A stretch of 64,000 nt of DNA, taken from CAUZIR01 sp965250195 (GTDB lineage: Bacteria; Chloroflexota; Dehalococcoidia; Lucifugimonadales; UBA2962). The stretch is taken from assembly GCA_965250195.1 (NCBI GenBank), contig OZ252295.1, positions 1,302,001 through 1,366,000 of the forward strand. Direction: 5' to 3'. Of the stretch, positions 33,630 through 41,899 are shown piece after piece. The number at the start of each line of letters is the position of its first letter. Position 1 is the first letter of the stretch. The position numbers and the translations under genes are program-made. The notes beneath the pieces were generated by a model, which was not told the origin of the DNA, searched no databases, and was given only the letters and a program-made list of their open reading frames with translations.

Positions 33630-35585
33630 CTACACGTCCAAGTTCCTCACTTCGAGTGCGTGTGTTTCGATGAATTCTCGCCGCGGCTGAACGAGGTCGC
33701 CCATGAGCAGCGTGAAGACCATGTCCGCCTCGGCCGCGTCGTCCACCGACACCTGCAAAAGCGTTCTCGTCTCCGGGTTCATCGTCGTGTCCCAAAGCTG
33801 CTCCGCATTCATCTCGCCCAGGCCCTTGTAGCGCTGTAGGCCCACGCTGCGCTTGTTTTTGAGCTGCAGCATTATCCCCTCACGCTCGCCTTCTGAGTAC
33901 GCATAGGCCACGGTCTTACCGGACGAGACGCGGTACAGGGGAGGCTGCGCGATGTAGAGGTGGCCGTGCTCAATGAGCAGCGGCATATGCCTGAAGAAGA
34001 ACGTGAGCAAGAGCGTCCGGATGTGCGATCCGTCTACGTCGGCGTCGGTCATGATGATGATGCGGTGGTAGCGGAGCTTGGCGAGGTCCATTTCCTCGTC
34101 CATGCCAGCACCGAAGGCCACGATCATGGCCCGGATTTCCTCGTGGGCCAGCATCTTGTCCGCCCTGGCCTTCTCCACGTTGAGAATCTTGCCCCGGAGC
34201 GGCAGAATCGCCTGCGTCTGCCTGTCGCGGCCCATCTTGGCCGTGCCCCCGGCGGAGTCGCCCTCCACCAGGTAAATCTCGCAGTTCTCCGGGTTCTTGT
34301 CCGAGCAGTCGGCCAGCTTGCCCGGCAACTGTCCGCCGTCCATGGCGTTCTTGCGGATAATGAGGTCCCGCGCCTTGCGAGCGGCCTCGCGGGCGCGCTG
34401 GGCCGTGATCGCCTTCTCGATGATGCGGCGGCCCTCCCTCGGGTGCTCTTCCAAATATGTCGTTAGCTCTTCGACCACGGCACCCTCTACCTGGGACCGA
34501 ATCTCGGGGTTGCCGAGCTTGGCCTTGGTCTGGCCCTCGAACTGGGGGTCGGTGAGCTTCACGCTGACAACCGCCGTTAGTCCGTCCCGAGTATCGTCCC
34601 CGGCCAGATTGGGCTCGTTGTCCTTGATGATCTTCTGTTTGCGCCCGTAGTCGTTCATGACCCTGGTCAGCGCCGACCGGAGACCGGTCAGGTGAGAACC
34701 GCCGTCGACCGTGTTGATGCAGTTGGCGAACGACAGCACCGTTTCGCTGAAGCTCTCGTTGTAGAGCAAGGCCACCTCGACGATGGTGGAGTCAACCCGC
34801 TTTTCCAGGTAGATCGGTTCGGGGTGCAAGGTCGCGCGGCCGTGACCGAGATCGACCACGAACTGGGAGATGCCGCCCTCGTAGAAGAAATCGACCTTCA
34901 TGGGACCGTCCAGCAGGTTCGCGTGCATCTCGGAAGCGAACCGGATGTGCAGCCCTCGGTTGAGGTAGGCCATCTCCTTGAAACGTTGAGTTAGAGTTTC
35001 AAACTCGTATAAGAAATCTCCAAATATTTCCGGGTCAGGCGTGAACGAAATAGTGGTGCCTTGTTCTTCCGCCGAAAGACCATCGGAGGTCTCCAGTTGG
35101 GTCACACTCTTGCCTCGAGAGAACTCCTGCTTGTACACGTTGCCGTCACGCCGCACCTCAACCAGCATCTCCACGGAAAGGGCGTTCACGACCGAGGCCC
35201 CGACGCCGTGCAGGCCGCCCGAAACCGTGTAAGCTTTGCCTCCGAACTTGCCCCCGGCATGGAGCGTGGTCATCACCGTCTCGACGGCGGAAAGCCCGGT
35301 CACGTCGTGGATGTCCACCGGTATTCCGCGCCCGTCGTCGGCAACGGTGACTCGACCGTCCCGTTCTATGAGAATATCGACCTGCGTGGAGAACCCCGCC
35401 ATGAACTCGTCCACCGAGTTGTCTACAATCTCATAGACGAGGTGGTGCAGGCCCCGCTGGTCCGTGCTTCCGATGTACATACCAGGCCGTTTGCGGACCG
35501 CTTCCATGCCCTCCAGGACTTGGATGTCGCTGGCCGAATATGCGTCTGTGGACCCGCCTTTTTTACGGCTGCTCTTCTTGGCCAT
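33630..35585 (-). CDS. gyrB: DNA gyrase subunit B
   Basis: A 651-residue ATPase subunit of DNA gyrase. GHKL ATPase motifs: EIVDNSVDE, DDGRGIPV and the GLHGVGASVVNALS lid. The TOPRIM domain has LVEGDSAGGTAKMGRDRQTQAILPLRGK (split here: EGDSAGG then RDRQTQA) and the metal-binding MTDADVDGSHIRTLLL. The protein ends in the conserved YKGLGEMNAEQLW and a short tail. Length and the bacterial short form fit GyrB rather than ParE, though without gyrA beside it the choice rests on similarity alone. It has its own promoter and terminator. Confidence 0.95.
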   Translation of the reverse strand: MAKKSSRKKGGSTDAYSASDIQVLEGMEAVRKRPGMYIGSTDQRGLHHLVYEIVDNSVDEFMAGFSTQVDILIERDGRVTVADDGRGIPVDIHDVTGLSAVETVMTTLHAGGKFGGKAYTVSGGLHGVGASVVNALSVEMLVEVRRDGNVYKQEFSRGKSVTQLETSDGLSAEEQGTTISFTPDPEIFGDFLYEFETLTQRFKEMAYLNRGLHIRFASEMHANLLDGPMKVDFFYEGGISQFVVDLGHGRATLHPEPIYLEKRVDSTIVEVALLYNESFSETVLSFANCINTVDGGSHLTGLRSALTRVMNDYGRKQKIIKDNEPNLAGDDTRDGLTAVVSVKLTDPQFEGQTKAKLGNPEIRSQVEGAVVEELTTYLEEHPREGRRIIEKAITAQRAREAARKARDLIIRKNAMDGGQLPGKLADCSDKNPENCEIYLVEGDSAGGTAKMGRDRQTQAILPLRGKILNVEKARADKMLAHEEIRAMIVAFGAGMDEEMDLAKLRYHRIIIMTDADVDGSHIRTLLLTFFFRHMPLLIEHGHLYIAQPPLYRVSSGKTVAYAYSEGEREGIMLQLKNKRSVGLQRYKGLGEMNAEQLWDTTMNPETRTLLQVSVDDAAEADMVFTLLMGDLVQPRREFIETHALEVRNLDV

Positions 35586-35621
35586 GAAGTACTCCGGGGA
35601 AAGAACGTTAGTTGCTGCCTA

Positions 35622-35650
35622 ATTTTACCAATTTCTGAGAATTAATTCAA
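35622..35650 (-). promoter_or_regulatory. Sigma70-type promoter for gyrB
   Basis: On the minus strand TTGAAT (35650-35645), 17-base spacer, TAAAAT (35627-35622). Expected start near 35615, about 30 bases before the ATG at 35585, which has CCGGAG six bases upstream. It is back to back with the B12 riboswitch promoter, about 55 bases apart. Confidence 0.68.
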
Positions 35651-35704
35651 ACCATTTACGTGGATGTTATCGGACGGAAGCCCTCCGTACACCGTCACGG
35701 TTCG

Positions 35705-35733
35705 TTGACACGGCCCGGAGACCGAACTACCAT
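35705..35733 (+). promoter_or_regulatory. Sigma70-type promoter of the B12-uptake operon
   Basis: Perfect TTGACA at 35705-35710, 17-base spacer, TACCAT at 35728-35733. Predicted start near 35740, about 60 bases before the first conserved riboswitch pairing. Confidence 0.68.
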
Positions 35734-35794
35734 CCCGCCATTCGGCTTTCGGGACGGCTACAGGGCGCCCGAACCGGTTTAACAATCTAGAACG

Positions 35795-35930
35795 TTGGGA
35801 TGAGGGTGCCCGTACGCTCCATATCGCTTGGAGCCAGGGCTTAATTGAGGAAGCCGGTCTGAGTCCGGCACTGTCCCGCAGCGGTAGGTCTCGAACCATC
35901 GAGACAAGTCCGATCAACTGCCCCCTCCCG
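35795..35930 (+). ncRNA. Cobalamin riboswitch
   Basis: The B12 box is at 35907-35922 (AGTCCGATCAACTGCC), matching AGYCMG then CTGCC. Upstream is the conserved core: GCCGG (35853-35857) paired with CCGGC (35865-35869), then ACTGTCCCGCAGCGGT (35870-35885). A stem GTCTCGA/TCGAGAC separates core and box, and a GAGGGTGCC strand near 35802 can close P1 with the B12 box end. It lies in the leader of btuF-btuC-btuD-cobQ and is followed by terminators, so adenosyl- or other cobalamin should switch the operon off at the level of transcription. Confidence 0.93.
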
Positions 35931-35984
35931 TGTTATTGACCTTCGAGGCAAAGGTACAGGCACGTCGGCCCCGGAATCCGGCAT

Positions 35985-36019
35985 AAGGCCCTGCACACAA
36001 CTCGTGGCGGGGCCTTTTT
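35985..36019 (+). terminator. First terminator after the riboswitch
   Basis: AAGGCCCTGC (35985-35994) pairs with GCGGGGCCTT (36007-36016), one G-T wobble, loop of 12, then a T-run to 36019. Likely expression platform of the cobalamin riboswitch. Confidence 0.82.
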
Positions 36020-36043
36020 GGTTTCCGGAGTTTTAAAAAGACG

Positions 36044-36073
36044 ACTCCCGGTACGAAAGGCCGGGAGTTTTTT
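36044..36073 (+). terminator. Second, tandem terminator before btuF
   Basis: ACTCCCGG (36044-36051) pairs perfectly with CCGGGAGT (36061-36068) around a nine-base loop, followed by TTTTTT. An A-run at 36035-36039 would also make it work on the other strand. It stands 25 bases after the first terminator and 54 before btuF, so transcripts must pass both. Confidence 0.82.
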
Positions 36074-36126
36074 GTGCCTATTGGCCGGTCAAAGTATTTG
36101 GCCGGTTTGTCAGGAGATGACTGGAA

Positions 36127-37116
36127 ATGAAGATTCGTTTGTTCGCGGTAATGGCCTTATTGTTGCTGGCGGCGGGGATTGCCTGTGGCCAGGCCGCCAC
36201 CGAGCCCGTTGAGACGCCCGTTACCCTCGAACCCACGGCCACAATCGTTGCCGTGCCGACGGCGACCACCGTGCCCGCCCCTGAGCCCACGGCCACCACC
36301 GCTCCGGCCCCGGAGCCCACCTACGAGCCGGTCACGCTCGTCGACGGCGCGGACCAGGAGTTCGTCTTCACCGAACCCCCGGAAAGAATCGTCGCTTACG
36401 ACTCCGCCGTGGTGGAGATCCTCTTCGCCATCGGTGAGGGCTACCGGATTGTGGGAACCCACGACTTCGTGGAATACCCCGCGGAGGCCGCCGATGTCAG
36501 GCGCATCGGCAGCGCGTTCGAGATAAACGTCGAGGCAATCGTCGGGCTGGAGCCCGACCTCGTCTTCCTGTTTTCGCCCGGCTTCATGGACGACCTGCAG
36601 GGTGCGGGCCTCCGGGTCCTGTTTCTCCCTTCGCGCTCCAGTGGCTTCGGGGACACCGCCGCCGACATCCGGCTCTGGGGCCGCATCGTGGGCAACCCCG
36701 ATGCGGCCGAGGCTCTGGCGATAGATTTCGAGACCCGGTTGGCGGCCCTCAAGAGCGTGCTGGCGGGCGTCACAAACGGCCCCCGTGTCTTCCGAGACGA
36801 GGGCGGGCTGTGGACCCCCGGACCCGACACCCTAATCGGCGAAGTCCTGGCCCTGTTGAAGCTGGAAAACATCGCCGGTGACCTCAGCGGATTCGAGCAG
36901 ATAAGCCCCGAGGTGATTGTGGAGCGCGACCCGGAGATCATCATCGCTACCGAATTTTCCACCATCGACTCCGACTCCGCCTTCTCCGGTGTAACGGCGA
37001 TCAAAGAGGGGCGCGTCATCCGCATGGAGGGCGAGCCCTTGAGCGTGGCCGGCACCCGCTTCATACAGGGCGTCGAAGATCTCGCCCGCCAAATCTACCC
37101 CGAACTGTTCCCTTAA
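36127..37116 (+). CDS. btuF: Cobalamin-binding lipoprotein (BtuF-like)
   Basis: A 329-residue substrate-binding lipoprotein for a B12 ABC importer. The signal peptide ends in the lipobox LLAAGIAC with Cys20. A Pro/Thr/Ala-rich linker of about 50 residues with repeated PEPTATT-like units tethers the periplasmic-binding fold, which has PPERIVAYDSAVVEIL, DFVEYPAEA, VGLEPDLVFLF and PEVIVERDPEIIIAT. It has a strong ribosome site (AGGAGATGACTGGAA). Its place after the cobalamin riboswitch decides for B12 rather than iron-siderophore, which share the fold. Confidence 0.9.
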   Translation: MKIRLFAVMALLLLAAGIACGQAATEPVETPVTLEPTATIVAVPTATTVPAPEPTATTAPAPEPTYEPVTLVDGADQEFVFTEPPERIVAYDSAVVEILFAIGEGYRIVGTHDFVEYPAEAADVRRIGSAFEINVEAIVGLEPDLVFLFSPGFMDDLQGAGLRVLFLPSRSSGFGDTAADIRLWGRIVGNPDAAEALAIDFETRLAALKSVLAGVTNGPRVFRDEGGLWTPGPDTLIGEVLALLKLENIAGDLSGFEQISPEVIVERDPEIIIATEFSTIDSDSAFSGVTAIKEGRVIRMEGEPLSVAGTRFIQGVEDLARQIYPELFP

Positions 37117-37153
37117 TGCCATCCAAACCCTCTGTGCCTGGGTTAGGAAACCC

Positions 37154-38266
37154 TTGAGACTGCCGGATCGCCTGGGGTCGGCGGCGTTTTGCCGTTCTCC
37201 CGTCCAGGGCCTCGACACGGCATCGGGCGCGGCTGTCTACGGCGTCGCTCGGCGCCGTGTCGCGGTCCGGTTGGCCGTCGGCTTCGTCGCCGTCGTTGTA
37301 ATCGCCGTGTTGGCGGCCGGAGTGGGGGCGGTGCAGATACCCTTTGAGACCACCGTTTCCATCGCGATAGACCGCTTACCCGGCATCTCTATAGATGGCG
37401 ACTGGCCGGCCAGCTGGCAGACCATCCTGTGGACGCTGCGGTTCCCCCGCATCGTCATGGCCGGCATCGTCGGCGGGGTGTTGGCGTTGAGCGGCGCGGC
37501 CTACCAGGGCCTATTCCGCAACCCGCTCGCCGACCCATATTTAGTAGGTGTGGCCTCCGGAGCGGGTCTGGGGGCGGCCATCGTCTTCCTCACCGGGCTG
37601 TCGGTTTTCGCCGTGGGAGGCGGGCTCCTGCCCATAGCGGCCTTTGCGGGTGCCATCGCCGCAGTGACTGTTTCGTATCTGGTCGCCCGGCGGTCGGACG
37701 GCCTTCCTTTGACCACGCTCATACTCGCTGGAGTCGCCGTCGCGGCGCTGGCCGGTGCGGTTACCTCTCTACTGATGATCCGCAGCGACCCGTCACTGCG
37801 GCCGCTGCTGGCCTGGCTGCTGGGCGGTTTTTCGGGGTCGCGTTGGACCCATGCCTGGCTCATCCTTCCCTACGTCGTGCCCGGCGTCTTGATCCTGCTC
37901 GCATATGCCCGAGTGCTGAACGTCATGCAGCTCGGCGACGACCACGCCCGCGCGGCGGGGGTGAACGTCGAGCGCACCAAAATAGTGCTGCTCGGAGTCG
38001 CATCCCTTCTAACTGCGGCGGCGGTGGCGTTTAGTGGAATCATCGGCTTCGTGGGCCTCGTCGCCCCTCACGTCGCCAGGCGACTGTGGGGAGCCGACCA
38101 CCGCTTCCTCATGCCCATGTCGGTCCTGGTAGGCGCGGGCTTCCTCATACTGGCCGATCTCGGCGCCCGGACGCTGGCCAGCCCGGCTGAGCTGCCGGTG
38201 GGGATAATCACCGCGTTCGCGGGGGCGCCCTTCTTTCTCTTCTTGCTGACGAGGCCCTCCCGATGA
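37154..38266 (+). CDS. btuC: B12 ABC transporter permease (BtuC/FecCD family)
   Basis: A 370-residue permease with about ten membrane helices. It has the FecCD hallmarks: LRFPRIVMAGIVGGVLALSGAAYQGLFRNPLADPYLVG (read as LRFPRI, GAAYQGLFRNPLA, DPYLVG) and the GFVGLVAPHVAR cytoplasmic loop that contacts the ATPase. The N-terminal 40 residues before the first helix are long and basic; TTG 37154 is the start given, and a later start is possible. It overlaps btuD by four bases (ATGA). Confidence 0.9.
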   Translation: MRLPDRLGSAAFCRSPVQGLDTASGAAVYGVARRRVAVRLAVGFVAVVVIAVLAAGVGAVQIPFETTVSIAIDRLPGISIDGDWPASWQTILWTLRFPRIVMAGIVGGVLALSGAAYQGLFRNPLADPYLVGVASGAGLGAAIVFLTGLSVFAVGGGLLPIAAFAGAIAAVTVSYLVARRSDGLPLTTLILAGVAVAALAGAVTSLLMIRSDPSLRPLLAWLLGGFSGSRWTHAWLILPYVVPGVLILLAYARVLNVMQLGDDHARAAGVNVERTKIVLLGVASLLTAAAVAFSGIIGFVGLVAPHVARRLWGADHRFLMPMSVLVGAGFLILADLGARTLASPAELPVGIITAFAGAPFFLFLLTRPSR

Positions 38267-39093
38267 CGAGTCCTGCAGCCAGGCTCCGTGTGGACGACCT
38301 GCGCTTCGGATACGGTGACGCGCCCGTGCTACGTGGCGTCTCGCTTGCGGCAGAGACCGGCGAGGTGGTGGGGGTGTTGGGGCCGAACGGGTGCGGCAAG
38401 ACCACGCTCTTCAAACTGATAATCGGCTCTCTTAAACCCGTGGACGGTCGCATTGACGTCGACGGCGACGACCTGTCGGGCCTCGGGCCCGGCGAGCGTG
38501 CCAGAAGAGTAGCCGCGGTGCCGCAAGACCCGATCGCGCCGATCGGCTTCAATGTAGCGGACCTGGTGATGATGGGCCGCAACCCGCATCTCGGCCTGTT
38601 ACAGGTGGAGGGCGAACGGGACCGGGCCATCGCGGTGAAGGCCATGGAGCGCACGGACATCCTTTCCCTGGCGCATCGGCCCGTCACCAGCCTCTCCGGC
38701 GGCGAGCGCCAGCGGGTGTTCGTGGCAATGGCGCTGGTGCAGCGGGCGCCGGTGTTGCTGCTCGACGAGCCGACGTCCAACCTCGATCTGGCCGCGCAGG
38801 CGACCGTCATGGCTCTCGTTCAGCGGTTATGCCGGGAGCGGGGCGACACCGTGCTGGTGGCCATGCACGACCTGACACTGGCGGCCCAGTGGTGCGACCG
38901 GCTAGTGCTCATGGAAGGTGGCACGGTCCGCACCGAGGGCACGCCGGAATCGGTCCTGACGGGACACAATGTCGCGGCCGTCTACGGTGCTGACGTCGTC
39001 ATCGCCCGTCACCCCCAGAGCGGTACCCCTGTCGTGCTTTCCAGTACCGCCGACCGACGGCCTTCCGGGAGATGCATATTTCCTCCGTCCTAA
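38263..39093 (+). CDS. btuD: B12 ABC transporter ATP-binding protein
   Basis: A 276-residue ATPase. Walker A GPNGCGKTT, Q-loop in VPQDPIAPIG, signature LSGGERQRV, Walker B VLLLDEPTSNLD and the switch His in VAMHDLT are all intact. It powers uptake through BtuC with BtuF delivering substrate. Start ATG overlaps the btuC stop; its last 22 bases overlap cobQ, so btuC, btuD and cobQ are tightly coupled. Confidence 0.92.
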   Translation: MTSPAARLRVDDLRFGYGDAPVLRGVSLAAETGEVVGVLGPNGCGKTTLFKLIIGSLKPVDGRIDVDGDDLSGLGPGERARRVAAVPQDPIAPIGFNVADLVMMGRNPHLGLLQVEGERDRAIAVKAMERTDILSLAHRPVTSLSGGERQRVFVAMALVQRAPVLLLDEPTSNLDLAAQATVMALVQRLCRERGDTVLVAMHDLTLAAQWCDRLVLMEGGTVRTEGTPESVLTGHNVAAVYGADVVIARHPQSGTPVVLSSTADRRPSGRCIFPPS

Positions 39094-40574
39094 TGGTGCA
39101 GGGCACCGGGTCGTCGGTGGGCAAGAGCCTGCTGGTGGCTGCCCTGTGCCGAATCTTCCGGCAGGACGGCCACTCCGTCGCGCCCTTCAAGGCGCAGAAC
39201 ATGTCCCTCAACTCCGGTGTCACTCCCACGGGCCACGAAATCGGACGGTCGACGCTCGTCCAGGCCGAGGCCGCCGGAATACTACCCTCGGTAGACATGA
39301 ACCCCATCCTGCTCAAGCCCGAGGCGGACCACCGTTCCCAGCTGGTGTTGAACGGGCAGCCCGCGGGCCACATCGAGGCGTATCACTTCAACGCAAGGCG
39401 GGCCGATATGTGGGGCGCGGTCACGGTGGCGTTGGGCCGAATGCGAGCCGAGTATGACGTTGTGGTGATCGAAGGCGCGGGCTCCCCGGCCGAGATCAAC
39501 CTGCGCGGCGGAGACATCGTAAATATGGAAGTCGCGTTGCACGCCGAGGCCCCGGTGGTGCTGGTCGGCGACATCGACAAGGGCGGCGTCTTCGCCCAGC
39601 TCTACGGGACGCTCGAACTGATCGCGCCCGAAGAAAAAGCGCTGGTGGCGGGCATGGTCATCAACAAGTTCAGGGGCGACGTAAAGGTGCTGGAGCCCGG
39701 CCTCGTCACTCTCGAAGAGCTCACCGGCAAGCCCGTCTTCGGCGTCGTCCCCTACCTCAGGGACCTTCAAATCGCAGAAGAGGACTCGCCGTCCGGCCAG
39801 CCCACTGCTGCGCCGGACTCGCTCGTGGACATCGCCGTCATCGCGCTGCCCCACATCGCCAACTTCGACGACTTCGACCCCCTCAAACGAGAGCCTGGGG
39901 TAGGTCTTCGTTACGTTAGGCGCCTCGAAGAACTGGGCGCGCCCGATCTCGTAATTCTGCCCGGCACCAAGACAACCGTCGCCGATCTGGGCCACCTGCG
40001 CGAGAGCGGCCTCGCCGGCGCCATCGCGGCCCTGGCCGCATCTGGAACTGGCGTGCTCGGCATATGCGGCGGCTTCCAGATGCTGGGCCGCTCCATCCTT
40101 GACCCGTCCGGCGTCGAATCGGCATCTCGCGAGGTAGAGGGGCTCCGATTGCTGCCCGTCACCACCGTGTTCGAGGCCGCCAAAAAGACCCGGCTGGTCA
40201 CGGGCCGGGCTCTGGCGTCCTCTGGCGGACTGTTTGAGCACGCCGAGGGGATGGCCGTCTCCGGCTACGAGATACACATGGGGTCATCGACCCTTTCGGG
40301 AGATGAGTCGCCGAGGCGTGCCGGACCGTTCGAACTCCCTCAGCGTAGAGACGGTGCGGCAAGTAAGGACGGATGGGTGGTGGGCACCTACCTGCACGGC
40401 CTGTTCGGTAACGCAGAGCTGCGTCGCCAAATGATCATGAATCTTGCCATTCGAAAAGGCGTGAAGCTGCCAAGCGCCGAGGTCACTGCCTTCGACCAGG
40501 CGGCCGAGTACGACCGGTTGGCAGACGAGGTTCGGGCGGCGCTGGACATGGAAGCCATCTACGCGCTCGTCTGA
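39072..40574 (+). CDS. cobQ: Cobyric acid synthase
   Basis: A 500-residue glutamine-dependent amidotransferase that amidates four side chains of adenosylcobyrinic a,c-diamide. The N-terminal dethiobiotin-synthetase-like domain has QGTGSSVGKS and the PFKAQNMSLNS segment; the C-terminal GATase domain has the nucleophile Cys in GICGGFQMLG and the His in GTYLHGLFGN. Fused by overlap to the B12 uptake genes, it extends the cluster from import to salvage or synthesis. No other cob genes are in the window. Confidence 0.94.
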   Translation: MHISSVLMVQGTGSSVGKSLLVAALCRIFRQDGHSVAPFKAQNMSLNSGVTPTGHEIGRSTLVQAEAAGILPSVDMNPILLKPEADHRSQLVLNGQPAGHIEAYHFNARRADMWGAVTVALGRMRAEYDVVVIEGAGSPAEINLRGGDIVNMEVALHAEAPVVLVGDIDKGGVFAQLYGTLELIAPEEKALVAGMVINKFRGDVKVLEPGLVTLEELTGKPVFGVVPYLRDLQIAEEDSPSGQPTAAPDSLVDIAVIALPHIANFDDFDPLKREPGVGLRYVRRLEELGAPDLVILPGTKTTVADLGHLRESGLAGAIAALAASGTGVLGICGGFQMLGRSILDPSGVESASREVEGLRLLPVTTVFEAAKKTRLVTGRALASSGGLFEHAEGMAVSGYEIHMGSSTLSGDESPRRAGPFELPQRRDGAASKDGWVVGTYLHGLFGNAELRRQMIMNLAIRKGVKLPSAEVTAFDQAAEYDRLADEVRAALDMEAIYALV

Positions 40575-40633
40575 GTCACCTCGGTGATATCCTGCGGCCC
40601 CAAATCGGGTCCATTCGGGTCGCAGAGGTGAAC

Positions 40634-41761
40634 ATGAACATCGAGACGCTCGCCGTCCATTCCGGCCTCGCCGTGGACCCGTCCACCGGAGCGGTAACAC
40701 CGCCCATCCACCTCTCCACCACCTTCGAGCGAGACCCGGACGGCAGCTATTCGAAGGGCTTCCTCTACGCCCGAATCGAAAACCCCAATCGGAGCGCGCT
40801 GGAAACCGCGATGGCCGAGCTTGAGGGTGGTGAAGCGGCGGCGGCCTTCTCCTCCGGCATGGCGGCGGCGGCTGCGGTCTTCACCGCGCTGACGCCTGGT
40901 GACCACGTTTTAGCTCCGACCGATGTCTACCACGGCACGGCACAGTTGCTTAGGGACCAGATGACGCGTTGGGGCCTGGACATCGAATTCATAGATATGG
41001 GCCGCCTCGATGCGGTGCGGGCGAAGATGCGGCCGGACACCCGGCTGGTGTGGACCGAGACACCGTCCAACCCCCTTCTCAAGGTCACGGACCTCAGCGC
41101 GGTCGCGGCGCTGGCCGGTGCTGTCGGGGCCGTAAACGTCTGCGATTCGACCTGGGCGACACCCGTTTTGCAGCGCCCGCTCCTGCTCGGCTGCGACCTC
41201 GTAGTGCACGCCTCCACCAAGTACCTTGGCGGCCACGGCGACGTGCAGGGCGGACTCGTCGTCGCGGCGAAAGCCGAAGGCTTTTTCGAGCGAGTGCGGG
41301 ACGTCCAGGCGAACGGAGGCGCAGTGCCGTCCCCATTCGACTCCTGGCTCGTGCGGCGGGGCATTCGCACGTTGCCACTGCGCATGAGCGCGCACTGCAC
41401 GGGCGCCCAGCGAATCGCCCAGTTTCTGGACGGCCACGCGAAAGTTAGCGCCGTCCACTACCCCGGCCTGCCCCATCACCCCGGCCACGAAATAGCCGCC
41501 GGGCAGATGTCCGGTTTCGGGGGCATGGTGTCGTTCCAGGTAAGTGGCGGCGCCGATGCGGCCAAGTTCGTTGCTGCCGCCACGACTCTCTTTACACGCG
41601 CCACCAGTCTGGGCGGAACGGAGAGCCTGATCGAGCACCGGGCCTCCATGGAGGGCGAGGCGACGGCCACGCCCGATGACCTGCTGCGCCTCTCCATCGG
41701 GTTGGAGCACCCCGACGATTTGATCGCCGATCTGGAGGGAGCGCTAGGGGCTTCGAGCTGA
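40634..41761 (+). CDS. Trans-sulfuration PLP enzyme (cystathionine gamma-synthase/lyase family)
   Basis: A 375-residue fold-type I PLP enzyme of the Cys/Met metabolism family. YARIENPNR, SSGMAAAAAVF, and the PLP Lys in HASTKYLGGHGD are diagnostic. Cystathionine gamma-synthase, gamma-lyase, methionine gamma-lyase and O-acetylhomoserine sulfhydrylase share this sequence pattern, so the reaction is open. ATG 40634 has AGAGG five bases upstream; GTG 40628 is also in frame. It follows cobQ by 59 bases; a link to B12-dependent methionine metabolism is possible but not shown. Confidence 0.85.
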   Translation: MNIETLAVHSGLAVDPSTGAVTPPIHLSTTFERDPDGSYSKGFLYARIENPNRSALETAMAELEGGEAAAAFSSGMAAAAAVFTALTPGDHVLAPTDVYHGTAQLLRDQMTRWGLDIEFIDMGRLDAVRAKMRPDTRLVWTETPSNPLLKVTDLSAVAALAGAVGAVNVCDSTWATPVLQRPLLLGCDLVVHASTKYLGGHGDVQGGLVVAAKAEGFFERVRDVQANGGAVPSPFDSWLVRRGIRTLPLRMSAHCTGAQRIAQFLDGHAKVSAVHYPGLPHHPGHEIAAGQMSGFGGMVSFQVSGGADAAKFVAAATTLFTRATSLGGTESLIEHRASMEGEATATPDDLLRLSIGLEHPDDLIADLEGALGASS

Positions 41762-41899
41762 TCGGCGCTCCTTGTTTTGACCCCTTGTGGTGGGGTAGAG
41801 TACCAGCGCGAAATGGCACCCGTCTGAGCGTGCCAATGGCCGGGCTTTTGGCGGAGCCCATCACGCTCAGCGCCAGGTCGCTAAACAGAGGAGGACTCG

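Noticed and set aside
32456..33673. Open frame of about 405 codons opposite the cysteine synthase gene
   Set aside because: It is fully antisense to a gene with clear PLP motifs, has no recognisable domain, and such long antisense frames are expected at this GC content.
35642..35917. Minus-strand open frame of 91 codons across the riboswitch
   Set aside because: It lies on top of the promoter and the conserved B12 aptamer; the RNA explains the sequence.
36018..36212. Small open frame of 64 codons before btuF
   Set aside because: It runs through the second terminator hairpin and the btuF ribosome site and has no family resemblance.
39282..40277. Open frame of about 330 codons opposite cobQ
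   Set aside because: Antisense shadow of a well-conserved gene; no ribosome site or domain.
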